A stretch of 10,527 nucleotides of DNA, taken from assembly GCA_027065245.1 (NCBI GenBank), contig JAMOOS010000185.1, forward strand, positions 1 through 10,527. The letters are read 5' to 3'. Source of the stretch: Desulfuromonadaceae bacterium (lineage in GTDB: Bacteria > Desulfobacterota > Desulfuromonadia > Desulfuromonadales > Desulfuromonadaceae). The translations under genes were made by a program, and so were the position numbers. Each line of letters starts with the position of its first letter. The stretch's first letter is position 1. Of this stretch, positions 1 through 6,126 are shown piece after piece. Under the pieces are notes generated by a model, which worked only from the letters and a program-made list of their open reading frames with translations, was not told the DNA's origin and searched no databases.

Positions 1-1170
1 CAGCGCCTGCTGTTTCCCATCGAGGATGATGGCGGCAACGTGGTGGCGTTTGGGGGGCGGGTACTTGACGACAGCCTGCCCAAGTACATAAATTCACCCG
101 AGTCGCCCCTGTATCAGAAAAGTCGGGTGTTGTACGGGCTGCATCAGGCCAAAACCGCCATGCGCCAGCGGCGCAGCGTGGTGGTGGTTGAGGGTTATTT
201 CGATCATCTGGCGCTGGTACAGGCGGGGGTGGAAAACGTGGTGGCCACCTGTGGCACCGCTCTTACCGGTGAACACGCGCGTATTCTGACGCGTTATGTG
301 GAGACAGTTGTTCTGCTGTTTGATCAGGACAACGCCGGGCAGAAGGCCTGTTTTCGCGCCATGCCGGCATTACTGGCTGCCGGATTGCAGGTAAATACTC
401 TGGCGTTGCCGCCAGGTGACGATCCCGACAGCTGCGTACAGCGCGAAGGGGCGCAGGCGTTCAGCGCCCGGCTGGATAACGCGGTGGCGGCGGTGGATTA
501 CCACATGCAGACGGTTCTTGCCGCCGCTGGCGAGAACGTCGCCGCCCGGGCCCGAGCCATCGAAGCGGTGTTGGAGATGATACGGGCGGTAAAAAACGAG
601 ATTGAGCGCGATCTATATCTGGATAATCTGGCCCAGGCCAGCGGCCTGACGCGCGAAGCGTTGCAGCGTCAGCTCAAGCGTGAGCCGACAACGGCACCGC
701 CGTTGCAGCGGCGGCCGCAGGCACCGGCGGCAGTGGCGGCGGCCAGCCGGGCCGAAATCATGCTGCTGGGGTTGATGTTTGCCAGCGCCACAGCCTGTGA
801 GCAGGCGGCTGAAGATGGCTGGGAGAGTTTTTTTGTTGTCGACGATTGTCGTTTTATCGCCGGGCTTATAGCCGCAGCCTGGCAGCGCCAGCAGCAACCG
901 GGGCACTGGCTGCTGGACCAATGTGATACGGCAGAAAGACAAAGTCTGCTCACTAAAGTCATGCTGGCGGGCAGTCAGCTTGACAGCGAAAATATGGAAC
1001 AGATTTTTGCCGACTGTCGGCTGGCGGTGGAACGGGGACGGTTAAAACAGCGTCTGGCACAGCTGCATACGCAAATGCGTGAGGCCGAACAACAGGGAGA
1101 TTCGGACCGTTATACAGTGTGCCTGCAGGAGATAACCACTCTGAACCGGCAGCTGAAAAGTCGCAAATAG
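1..1170 (+). CDS. dnaG: DNA primase DnaG, C-terminal part (5' end outside window)
   Basis: Replicative primase that lays down RNA primers for DnaB-led replication. The frame is open from base 1, giving 389 residues; bacterial DnaG is usually about 580-620 aa, so the zinc-binding domain and the start of the polymerase domain are missing. Seen: the RNAP-domain block with FPIEDDGG, FGGRVL and PKYINSPES (fragment residues 5-35); the TOPRIM catalytic glutamate in EGYFD (E64); and the metal-binding acidic pair in FDQDNAG (D108, D110). From about residue 250 a helical region fits the C-terminal DnaB-interacting domain. An Ala/Pro/Gln-rich linker (about 228-248) separates it from the catalytic core. 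The TOPRIM motif has Gln where many primases have Gly (DGD), a tolerated position. It ends 51 bp before the rpoD start with no terminator between, so co-transcription in a reduced dnaG-rpoD macromolecular synthesis operon is likely. Whether rpsU lies upstream cannot be seen. Confidence 0.97.
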   Translation, partial: QRLLFPIEDDGGNVVAFGGRVLDDSLPKYINSPESPLYQKSRVLYGLHQAKTAMRQRRSVVVVEGYFDHLALVQAGVENVVATCGTALTGEHARILTRYVETVVLLFDQDNAGQKACFRAMPALLAAGLQVNTLALPPGDDPDSCVQREGAQAFSARLDNAVAAVDYHMQTVLAAAGENVAARARAIEAVLEMIRAVKNEIERDLYLDNLAQASGLTREALQRQLKREPTTAPPLQRRPQAPAAVAAASRAEIMLLGLMFASATACEQAAEDGWESFFVVDDCRFIAGLIAAAWQRQQQPGHWLLDQCDTAERQSLLTKVMLAGSQLDSENMEQIFADCRLAVERGRLKQRLAQLHTQMREAEQQGDSDRYTVCLQEITTLNRQLKSRK

Positions 1171-1221
1171 CACCACTCGCAATGTTATGGCCCACCAGGG
1201 TTGTCAACGGGAGAGACATTT

Positions 1222-2976
1222 ATGGCCAAAAAAAGTAAGGAAGAAGAGTTTCAACAGCTGATTGAATCGGGCAAGGAGAAGGGCTTTCTCACTTTTGACG
1301 AAGTGAACGACGCTTTGCCTGAGGATATGGTGTCCAGTAAGCAGCTTGACGATGTGTTGAATATGTTTGGCGATCTCGATATCGAGATCGTCGAATGTGA
1401 GGCCAAGAGGACCGAGCCGGAAGCGGAAAAAACCGCCAGCGAACAACCGGCGCATAAAGAGGAGCCGCAGAGTTTTGAGGCTGGTGTCATAGGTCGTACC
1501 AGCGATCCGGTGCGCATGTATCTGCGCGAAATGGGGCAGGTGGCGCTGCTGACCCGCGAGGGCGAGGTGGAGATAGCCAAGCGGATTGAAGAGGGAGAAG
1601 GTGCCATTACCCAGGTGGTGTTGCGCACTCCCATTGCTATTGATGAAATTATTTCGCTGGGCGAGCAGTTGAGCAGCGGCGATATCGGTATTCACGATAT
1701 TACCAGGGATTACGATGAGGAAGAGGGTGCAGAGGCGGAAGATCATCAGTACCGGCGTGTGTTGGGTCTGATCGGTGAGATAAAAGAAAAAAACGCCGAG
1801 CTGGTTGAGCAACGCAGCAAATGCATCAGTGGCAACGCTGCCAGCAAGGCGGCGGCAGCAGCGCGGGTAGCTGAGTTGCGCAATGAAATATGTGAACTGA
1901 TGCGTAAGTTGCGCCTGAAAGAGCAGACTCTGTCTAAAATTGCCGTGCGGCTCAAAGAATTGACGGAACAGGTTAAAAAGGGCTTGAGCGAGGTAGCCGC
2001 CTGCGAAAAGGAAGCTGGTTGTTCACATAAGAAATTCCGCAGTTATATGCGCCGTTTTCACAAAAGTGACGAGGAAGCGGCGACGGTGGCAGAAGAACTG
2101 GGTAAAAGTGCCGAAGAGCTGCTGACGCTGGAAAAGCGCTTTAAGAGCGCCCAGCGCAAGTTCAAACGCGCCGAAGAGGAGACCGGCTACACTCCCGATG
2201 AGCTTATGGAAGCACTCAAAGAGGTGCAGCGCGGCGAATGGCGCGCCAAGCAGGCCAAAACCGAACTGGTAGAGGCAAACCTGCGTCTGGTGGTGTCCAT
2301 AGCAAAAAAATACACCAATCGCGGCCTGCAATTCCTCGATCTGATTCAGGAGGGCAATATCGGCCTGATGAAGGCGGTGGACAAATTTGAATACCAGCGC
2401 GGCTATAAATTTTCCACCTATGCCACCTGGTGGATTCGTCAGGCCATTACCCGCGCCATTGCCGACCAGGCGCGTACCATTCGCATTCCGGTACACATGA
2501 TTGAAACCATCAACAAACTTATTCGCACCAGTCGCCAACTGGTGCAGGAGCTGGGACGCGAGCCGACACCGGAAGAGATTGCCGAGCGGATGGATCTGCC
2601 GCTGGAGAAGGTGCGCCGGGTGCTCAAGATAGCCAAGGAACCCATCAGTCTGGAAACACCCATCGGCGAGGAGGAGGATTCCTCACTGGGAGATTTTATC
2701 GAGGATAAGGGTGCGGTGTCGCCGCTGGAGGCGGTGATAAAAAGCAATCTGTCAGAGCAGACTGCCGAAGTGCTCTCTACCCTGAGCGAGCGTGAAGAGA
2801 AGGTGCTGCGTATGCGTTTTGGTATCGGGGAGAAATCTGACCATACCCTGGAAGAGGTAGGGCAGGATTTCAACGTAACCCGTGAGCGCATCCGCCAGAT
2901 AGAGGCCAAGGCGCTGCGCAAACTGCGCCATCCCAGCCGCGCCAAGCGGCTAAAGAGCTTTGTCGACGTACCCTGA
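1222..2976 (+). CDS. rpoD: RNA polymerase primary sigma factor RpoD (sigma-70)
   Basis: Housekeeping sigma factor, 584 aa, that directs RNA polymerase to -10/-35 promoters. The ATG at 1222 is chosen because GGGAGAG (1209-1215) sits 6 nt upstream and MAKKSKEEEF begins the expected region 1.1; a TTG at 1201 would add seven residues with no ribosome site. Domains in order: region 1.1 (about 5-58); acidic linker; region 1.2 with DPVRMYLREMG (95-105); a long, charged, coiled-coil-like non-conserved region (about 128-335) typical of primary sigmas; region 2 (about 348-417) with NLRLVVSIAKKY, the FLDLIQEGNIGLMKAVDKFE core-binding block and the -10 reading helix YKFSTYATWWIRQAI; region 3 (about 418-500); region 4 (about 515-578) with LSEREEKVLRMRFG and the -35 helix-turn-helix VTRERIRQIEAKALRKLR. 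The full domain set and length make this the primary sigma and not an alternative one. It lies 51 bp after dnaG and is followed by a hairpin terminator. Confidence 0.98.
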   Translation: MAKKSKEEEFQQLIESGKEKGFLTFDEVNDALPEDMVSSKQLDDVLNMFGDLDIEIVECEAKRTEPEAEKTASEQPAHKEEPQSFEAGVIGRTSDPVRMYLREMGQVALLTREGEVEIAKRIEEGEGAITQVVLRTPIAIDEIISLGEQLSSGDIGIHDITRDYDEEEGAEAEDHQYRRVLGLIGEIKEKNAELVEQRSKCISGNAASKAAAAARVAELRNEICELMRKLRLKEQTLSKIAVRLKELTEQVKKGLSEVAACEKEAGCSHKKFRSYMRRFHKSDEEAATVAEELGKSAEELLTLEKRFKSAQRKFKRAEEETGYTPDELMEALKEVQRGEWRAKQAKTELVEANLRLVVSIAKKYTNRGLQFLDLIQEGNIGLMKAVDKFEYQRGYKFSTYATWWIRQAITRAIADQARTIRIPVHMIETINKLIRTSRQLVQELGREPTPEEIAERMDLPLEKVRRVLKIAKEPISLETPIGEEEDSSLGDFIEDKGAVSPLEAVIKSNLSEQTAEVLSTLSEREEKVLRMRFGIGEKSDHTLEEVGQDFNVTRERIRQIEAKALRKLRHPSRAKRLKSFVDVP

Positions 2977-2981
2977 TTAGC

Positions 2982-3017
2982 AAAGCCCCGGCAGTGTAGA
3001 TACCTGCCGGGGCTTTT
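2982..3017 (+). terminator. Intrinsic terminator after rpoD
   Basis: A perfect 13-bp inverted repeat, AAAGCCCCGGCAG (2982-2994) and CTGCCGGGGCTTT (3004-3016), encloses a 9-nt loop and runs into TTTTGTT. It begins 5 bp after the rpoD stop codon. The A residues at the left foot give a short U-run on the opposite strand (TTTGCT), so it may also help stop the convergent ankyrin gene ending at 3027, though less efficiently. Confidence 0.9.
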
Positions 3018-3026
3018 GTTATCTGA

Positions 3027-3659
3027 TCAGGCGCATTCGGCCACACCGATGCCGTTGCCGTACTGTTGGCGCAGACGGTGAATCATCTCGTCTTTGCTGA
3101 TATCGGGATAGAGGCGGTTCCACACCGTGTCGGGGATACGGGAAAAATCTACCAATTGTTGGCGGTGCTTCGGTACTTCTTCTACCAGGTATTTCACCAG
3201 ATCATCATATTTGCGTGTTACGGCAATAGTAAGAACGTAGTCGTTGTTTTCGCTGATGTTGAACGGTTCCGGATATTCCTCCACCAGAAACTTGATTAGA
3301 TCGATAAAATCGTGATTAGCGGCCAGTTGCAGGACATGACCATCCTCCGGTCTCATCCGTTGCGGACATACCAGCAGCAGGTAGCGCAGCACGTCGATCT
3401 GATTATGAATGGCGGCGATGGTCATCACCTTGGTACAGTTGGAAAACTTGTGCAGCTCTTCGCCGTAGTTCTCTATCAGCAGACGCAGTACCTCGACATG
3501 ACCGTGCATGGCGACAATCTCATGCGGATGCCAGCCATCCAGCGTTTGGCTGAGCATGGGCAACAGTTTGCCCTCTTTGTGTCGTTGCTGGAACCAGTCG
3601 GGATCTCCGAGAATTGAAGCGCTGATGATGGCAGTGTCGGAAATCAGTGGATGTAGCAT
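3027..3659 (-). CDS. Small ankyrin-repeat protein of unknown function
   Basis: A 210-aa protein built mainly of degenerate ankyrin repeats. Seen: four or so helix-turn-helix units with the ...A..H....LR.LIE spacing, at about residues 43-66 (IVAMHGHVEVLRLLIE), 78-100 (MTIAAIHNQIDVLRYLLL), 107-130 (LQLAANHDFIDLIKFLVEE) and 140-163 (LTIAVTRKYDDLVKYLVEE), each ending in a Pro-containing loop. There is no signal peptide or membrane segment, so it is probably cytosolic. The ATG at 3659 is preferred because GGGAGG (3666-3671) lies 6 nt upstream; the ATG at 3734 would add 25 residues and has no ribosome site. It lies 102 bp downstream of the M48 protease gene on the same strand and converges on rpoD. 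Its sequence looks less GC-rich than its neighbours, with more Ile, Asn and His, which may hint at separate ancestry. Ankyrin repeats usually bind other proteins; the partner is unknown and I assign no function. Confidence 0.85.
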   Translation of the reverse strand: MLHPLISDTAIISASILGDPDWFQQRHKEGKLLPMLSQTLDGWHPHEIVAMHGHVEVLRLLIENYGEELHKFSNCTKVMTIAAIHNQIDVLRYLLLVCPQRMRPEDGHVLQLAANHDFIDLIKFLVEEYPEPFNISENNDYVLTIAVTRKYDDLVKYLVEEVPKHRQQLVDFSRIPDTVWNRLYPDISKDEMIHRLRQQYGNGIGVAECA

Positions 3660-3756
3660 GGTCAACCTCCCGTGATAGATGGGTAATACCTTGTGGGTCG
3701 GCAAGACTGCTGGATGGCGCTGTGCCGCCTGCATTTGTTTGACAACTCATTTATGT

Positions 3757-3773
3757 TTTGCTTAATAAGCAAA
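3757..3773. repeat. 17-bp palindrome over the M48 gene stop codon
   Basis: TTTGCTTAATAAGCAAA is a perfect inverted repeat with 8-bp arms around one central base. It overlaps the TAA stop of the M48 gene (3762-3764 on the minus strand) and lies about 100 bp upstream of the ankyrin start. It lacks a GC-rich stem and a U-run, so it is a poor terminator. It could be a regulator site for the ankyrin gene or chance, since stop-codon sequence favours such symmetry. Function unproven. Confidence 0.4.
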
Positions 3774-5357
3774 TTGTGTGCCGGTTGGCGCCAATTGATG
3801 TTTTGCTGGTGCTGGCGGTGGTAACTTGACGGCGCTGATGGTTATGTGCGCCTGCCGGGCGGCATGCAGCGGGCCGATGCCGGTGGTAACGATGGCGCCA
3901 CTGTTGGGAGGCAGATGTTGCGGACCGCGCAGCTTCACCCGGTGGCGGCCACCGCCATTGTCGGTGAATTCAACGGCGATAACTACGTTATTTACCGCAG
4001 CGTGGGCGTGGTTGCGGATTTTGGCGACCAGATAGCCGTGGCGATCCAGCGCGGGCTGACACCTGATATAGCGCTGGGGGTTGTCACTGAGATCGAGCCG
4101 TTCGTAAGCTGTGCGTGCAGCCTTGCCCGCCGGTGAGGGTGATTTCAGCGCTTGGGCAAAAAAATCTTTGGCGCGGCGGCGCTGGCCGCGGTTAAGCGCC
4201 AGTTGTCCCAGAGCGGTGTAAGCCGGAGCGGTGGGCAGCAGGGCGATGCTGCGTTGCAGGTCATCCTGCGCCAGAGTGTCGCGGTGCAGATGCATCCGGC
4301 TCAGGCCGCGTTGCAGATAGTAGTGGAAATAAGCGGGATTGCGGGCGATGGCGCGGTTGTAGTTGATAATGGCGTCGTTCCAGCGCTGCTGTTCAAAGCG
4401 GATATCGCCGCGCAGAGAGTGGAATAGCGCCTCACGCGGTTCCAGCCGCAGTGCCTGCCTGGCCAGAGACAGGGCCTGGTCAAGTTGTTTGTCCTTGAGA
4501 GACTTGCGGGCGTCGTCGTACAACTTGTATGCTTGGCGGTCTTTGAACAGGGTTGCCAGGCGGTGATGGTAGCGCTGGCGGTAACGTTGGCCGCCGCCGG
4601 GCAGGCTGGCGGCGGTGCGGAGGTTGGCGTCTATCCGCTCCTGCGAGGGTGGATGGCTGGCAAACAGACCGGAGAGCCAGTCGTTACGCCTTTTTTGTGC
4701 CAGTTTAAGGAATGTTCGTTGCAGTTCCACTGCGGCGGCAGGGTCGTAACCGGCGCGGGCCATATAGATCATGCCGTAGTGATCTGCTTCCAGCTCTGCC
4801 TCGCGGCTGTAGCTCTGGCCGATCAGGGCCGAAACCAACCCGGCACCGCCCACCGCCAGCGACGAGTAACGGCTGTTGCGCGAGGCGACGGCGGAGGCGG
4901 CCATCAAACCCTGCAACAGCATTCCTCTTTCCACCCTCTTGGCGCCGTGGCGGGCGGCAGCGTGAACAATCTCGTGTCCCAGTACCGCTGCCAGTTGTGC
5001 TTCATCGTCCAGTTCGACCAGCAGGCCGCGATTGATGGCTATTTTGCCGCCCGGCAACGCCCAGGCGTTGGGGGTGGAATCATTTACCACGGCAAATTCC
5101 CACGGCAGGTCGCGCCGATCGCTTACTGCCGCCAGGCGCTGACCAACTTCACGCACATAAGCGGTTATTGTCGGATCCACCGTGTAGTCGCCGCCCTGGC
5201 TTTGGCGACCGGGCAGATATTGTTTGGCGCCGATATTGATCTCCTGCGCTTTTGATACCAGTACCAGCTCGTTTTTTCCGGTTACCGGGTTGACGGCACA
5301 ACCACTGGTAAATGCGGTTACTATCAGCAGTAGTGTAAACAGATATTTCAATCTCAT
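3762..5357 (-). CDS. M48-family zinc metalloprotease with TPRs, probable lipoprotein (BepA-like)
   Basis: A 531-aa exported zinc protease resembling the BepA/YfgC group, which controls quality of outer-membrane proteins in the periplasm; the specific role here is inferred. The N-terminus MRLKYLFTLLLIVTAFTSGC is a signal peptide with a probable lipidation Cys at 20, although the lipobox has Thr, not Leu, at -3. Peptidase domain: HEIVH at 128-132 (zinc ligands H128, H132; catalytic E129), third ligand E188 in EAELEAD, and the HPP motif of the family at H235 (SHPPSQERID). Residues about 285-405 hold TPR-like helices (LRLEPREALFHSLRGD, AIINYNRAIARNPAY, LGQLALNRGQ). A beta-rich tail (about 433-510) resembles an FxLYD-type domain and lies beyond the usual BepA end; BepA is near 490 aa. 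The ATG at 5357 was chosen because the signal peptide starts there; a TTG at 5393 is possible, and neither has a clear Shine-Dalgarno site. It is divergent from the zinc-ribbon gene. Confidence 0.92.
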   Translation of the reverse strand: MRLKYLFTLLLIVTAFTSGCAVNPVTGKNELVLVSKAQEINIGAKQYLPGRQSQGGDYTVDPTITAYVREVGQRLAAVSDRRDLPWEFAVVNDSTPNAWALPGGKIAINRGLLVELDDEAQLAAVLGHEIVHAAARHGAKRVERGMLLQGLMAASAVASRNSRYSSLAVGGAGLVSALIGQSYSREAELEADHYGMIYMARAGYDPAAAVELQRTFLKLAQKRRNDWLSGLFASHPPSQERIDANLRTAASLPGGGQRYRQRYHHRLATLFKDRQAYKLYDDARKSLKDKQLDQALSLARQALRLEPREALFHSLRGDIRFEQQRWNDAIINYNRAIARNPAYFHYYLQRGLSRMHLHRDTLAQDDLQRSIALLPTAPAYTALGQLALNRGQRRRAKDFFAQALKSPSPAGKAARTAYERLDLSDNPQRYIRCQPALDRHGYLVAKIRNHAHAAVNNVVIAVEFTDNGGGRHRVKLRGPQHLPPNSGAIVTTGIGPLHAARQAHITISAVKLPPPAPAKHQLAPTGTQFAY

Positions 5358-5439
5358 GCCGGGTATTAAACTCGTGTGCAACTGGTTAAACAACGGTCAA
5401 ACTGTGCCATAACCGTTGCAGCGAGGCAAGATATCAATT

Positions 5440-5467
5440 TTGCCCGCACCGGTGATTATGTTACAAT
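5440..5467 (+). promoter_or_regulatory. Sigma70-type extended -10 promoter for the zinc-ribbon gene
   Basis: TTGCCC (5440-5445) and TACAAT (5462-5467) are separated by 16 bp, and TG at 5459-5460 one base before the -10 box makes it an extended -10 element. The predicted start near 5474 gives a leader of about 70 nt to the gene at 5545. It sits in the 187-bp divergent gap to the M48 gene, for which I see no equally good promoter. Confidence 0.5.
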
Positions 5468-5544
5468 AAGTGCCAGCAGGCACGATAAAGTTGAACGCTA
5501 TTCGATAACAGGCGGCAAATCGCAAATTATGGGAGGACGACTAT

Positions 5545-5865
5545 ATGACCAATCTCTGGGATGAACGGAAGAAAGCGCTGGAAGAGGATTATTTTCGCAA
5601 GGAGAATAAGAAAAAGCTGGAAAATCTTAAAGAAAATATTGTCGATTGCGAGGTTAAAACCATCTGCAAAGATCGTTGCCCCAAGTGCGGGGCCCATATT
5701 GTGCCGATGACTTTTCAGGGGGTGCCGCTGGATCGCTGTGAGGATTGCGGCGGCGTTTGGCTGGGCCCCAACGATTTGATAGCGTTGTCGCAGCGTGACG
5801 CGCCCACGTGGTTTGACAAGTGGTTCAAGGCCGAAGAGCTGGAACGGCTTGAACAAAACAAGTAA
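5545..5865 (+). CDS. Small zf-TFIIB-type zinc-ribbon protein
   Basis: A 106-aa, probably cytosolic protein. GGGAGGA (5531-5537) lies 7 nt before the ATG, a strong ribosome site that fixes the start. The N-terminal 30 residues are highly charged and predicted helical (ERKKALEEDYFRKENKKKLE). A zinc ribbon follows with CPKCG (C45, C48) and CEDCGGVWLG (C65, C68). The second half, C-x-x-C-G-G-x-W-L, is the signature of the bacterial zf-TFIIB family. The tail is amphipathic and acidic/basic (WFDKWFKAEELERLEQNK). Family members are widespread but mostly uncharacterised; a nucleic-acid or protein-binding role is a guess from the fold only. It is a monocistronic unit, with its own promoter and a terminator 5 bp after the stop, so it is not part of the hyf operon. 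Confidence 0.9.
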   Translation: MTNLWDERKKALEEDYFRKENKKKLENLKENIVDCEVKTICKDRCPKCGAHIVPMTFQGVPLDRCEDCGGVWLGPNDLIALSQRDAPTWFDKWFKAEELERLEQNK

Positions 5866-5869
5866 TCGG

Positions 5870-5913
5870 GCGGCTCCGGGGGATGCTGATGTAACTCTGG
5901 AGCCGCTTTATTT
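5870..5913 (+). terminator. Intrinsic terminator after the zinc-ribbon gene
   Basis: GCGGCTCC (5870-5877) pairs with GGAGCCGC (5899-5906). The stem extends inward through 5881/5895 with two G-U pairs, giving about 12 bp and a 13-nt loop, followed by TTTATTT (5907-5913). It starts 5 bp after the stop codon and isolates the downstream hyf operon from read-through. Confidence 0.85.
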
Positions 5914-5947
5914 GGTGATGAGGGCGGATTTTGTAGCCGGTAACCCC

Positions 5948-5976
5948 TTGCATTCTTGTGGTGCCGGGTATATATT
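5948..5976 (+). promoter_or_regulatory. Predicted sigma70 promoter of the hyf-like operon
   Basis: TTGCAT (5948-5953) and TATATT (5971-5976) are separated by exactly 17 bp and lie 35 bp downstream of the previous terminator. The predicted start near 5983 gives a leader of about 144 nt before hyfB. No convincing sigma54 element was found in the same gap. The match is by eye only; an AT-rich stretch at 6079-6095 could hold a second, weaker -10 (CATAAT at 6081-6086) without a good -35. Confidence 0.5.
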
Positions 5977-5977
5977 C

Positions 5978-5987
5978 CACCGCGGTG
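5978..5987. promoter_or_regulatory. Candidate operator: 10-bp palindrome at the predicted start site
   Basis: CACCGCGGTG is a perfect 10-bp palindrome starting one base after the -10 box, so it covers the predicted transcription start. A weak outer symmetry (ATT before, AAT after, one base out of register) surrounds it. A protein bound here would block initiation, so repression is the natural reading. No regulator gene is in the window and I do not recognise the site. Confidence 0.4.
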
Positions 5988-6029
5988 AATTTCTCCGCCC
6001 CGGCGTGTAGCCGCAATTCTGCGACAAAT

Positions 6030-6045
6030 GGCGTGAATCCACGCC
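6030..6045 (+). repeat. Leader hairpin upstream of hyfB
   Basis: GGCGTG (6030-6035) and CACGCC (6040-6045) pair perfectly around an AATC tetraloop; A6028-T6047 and a T-G pair could add two more pairs. It lies in the predicted 5' leader, about 80 bp before hyfB, with no U-run directly behind it, so it is not a standard terminator. It may be an RNA stabiliser or a protein site. Nothing else in 5914-6126 reads as a gene. Confidence 0.4.
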
Positions 6046-6126
6046 GTCGACGGAAATTTCCTCCAACTATTTCCTTACTACATAATTATTTTTAGTACCG
6101 TTACGTCTTGCCGGGAGAGTGGCAAA

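Noticed and set aside
324..330. Gln between the TOPRIM aspartates of DnaG (DQD in place of DGD)
   Set aside because: The two metal-binding aspartates are intact and the middle position varies in TOPRIM proteins, so it is not evidence of lost function.
1171..1221. Possible separate promoter between dnaG and rpoD
   Set aside because: The 51-bp gap shows no paired -35 and -10 boxes; only the rpoD ribosome site is supported.
4485..5255. Long open frame of 256 aa on the + strand, antisense to the M48 protease
   Set aside because: It lies wholly opposite a gene with clear catalytic motifs, has no recognisable domain and no convincing ribosome site; a GC-rich shadow frame.
5380..5415. Sigma54-like TGGCAC on the minus strand upstream of the M48 gene
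   Set aside because: At the required spacing the -12 element reads CC and not GC, so it does not fit the GG-N10-GC rule.
5918..6010. Short reading frame of 30 codons in the hyf control region
   Set aside because: It has no ribosome site and runs through the predicted promoter and palindrome; not supported as a leader peptide.
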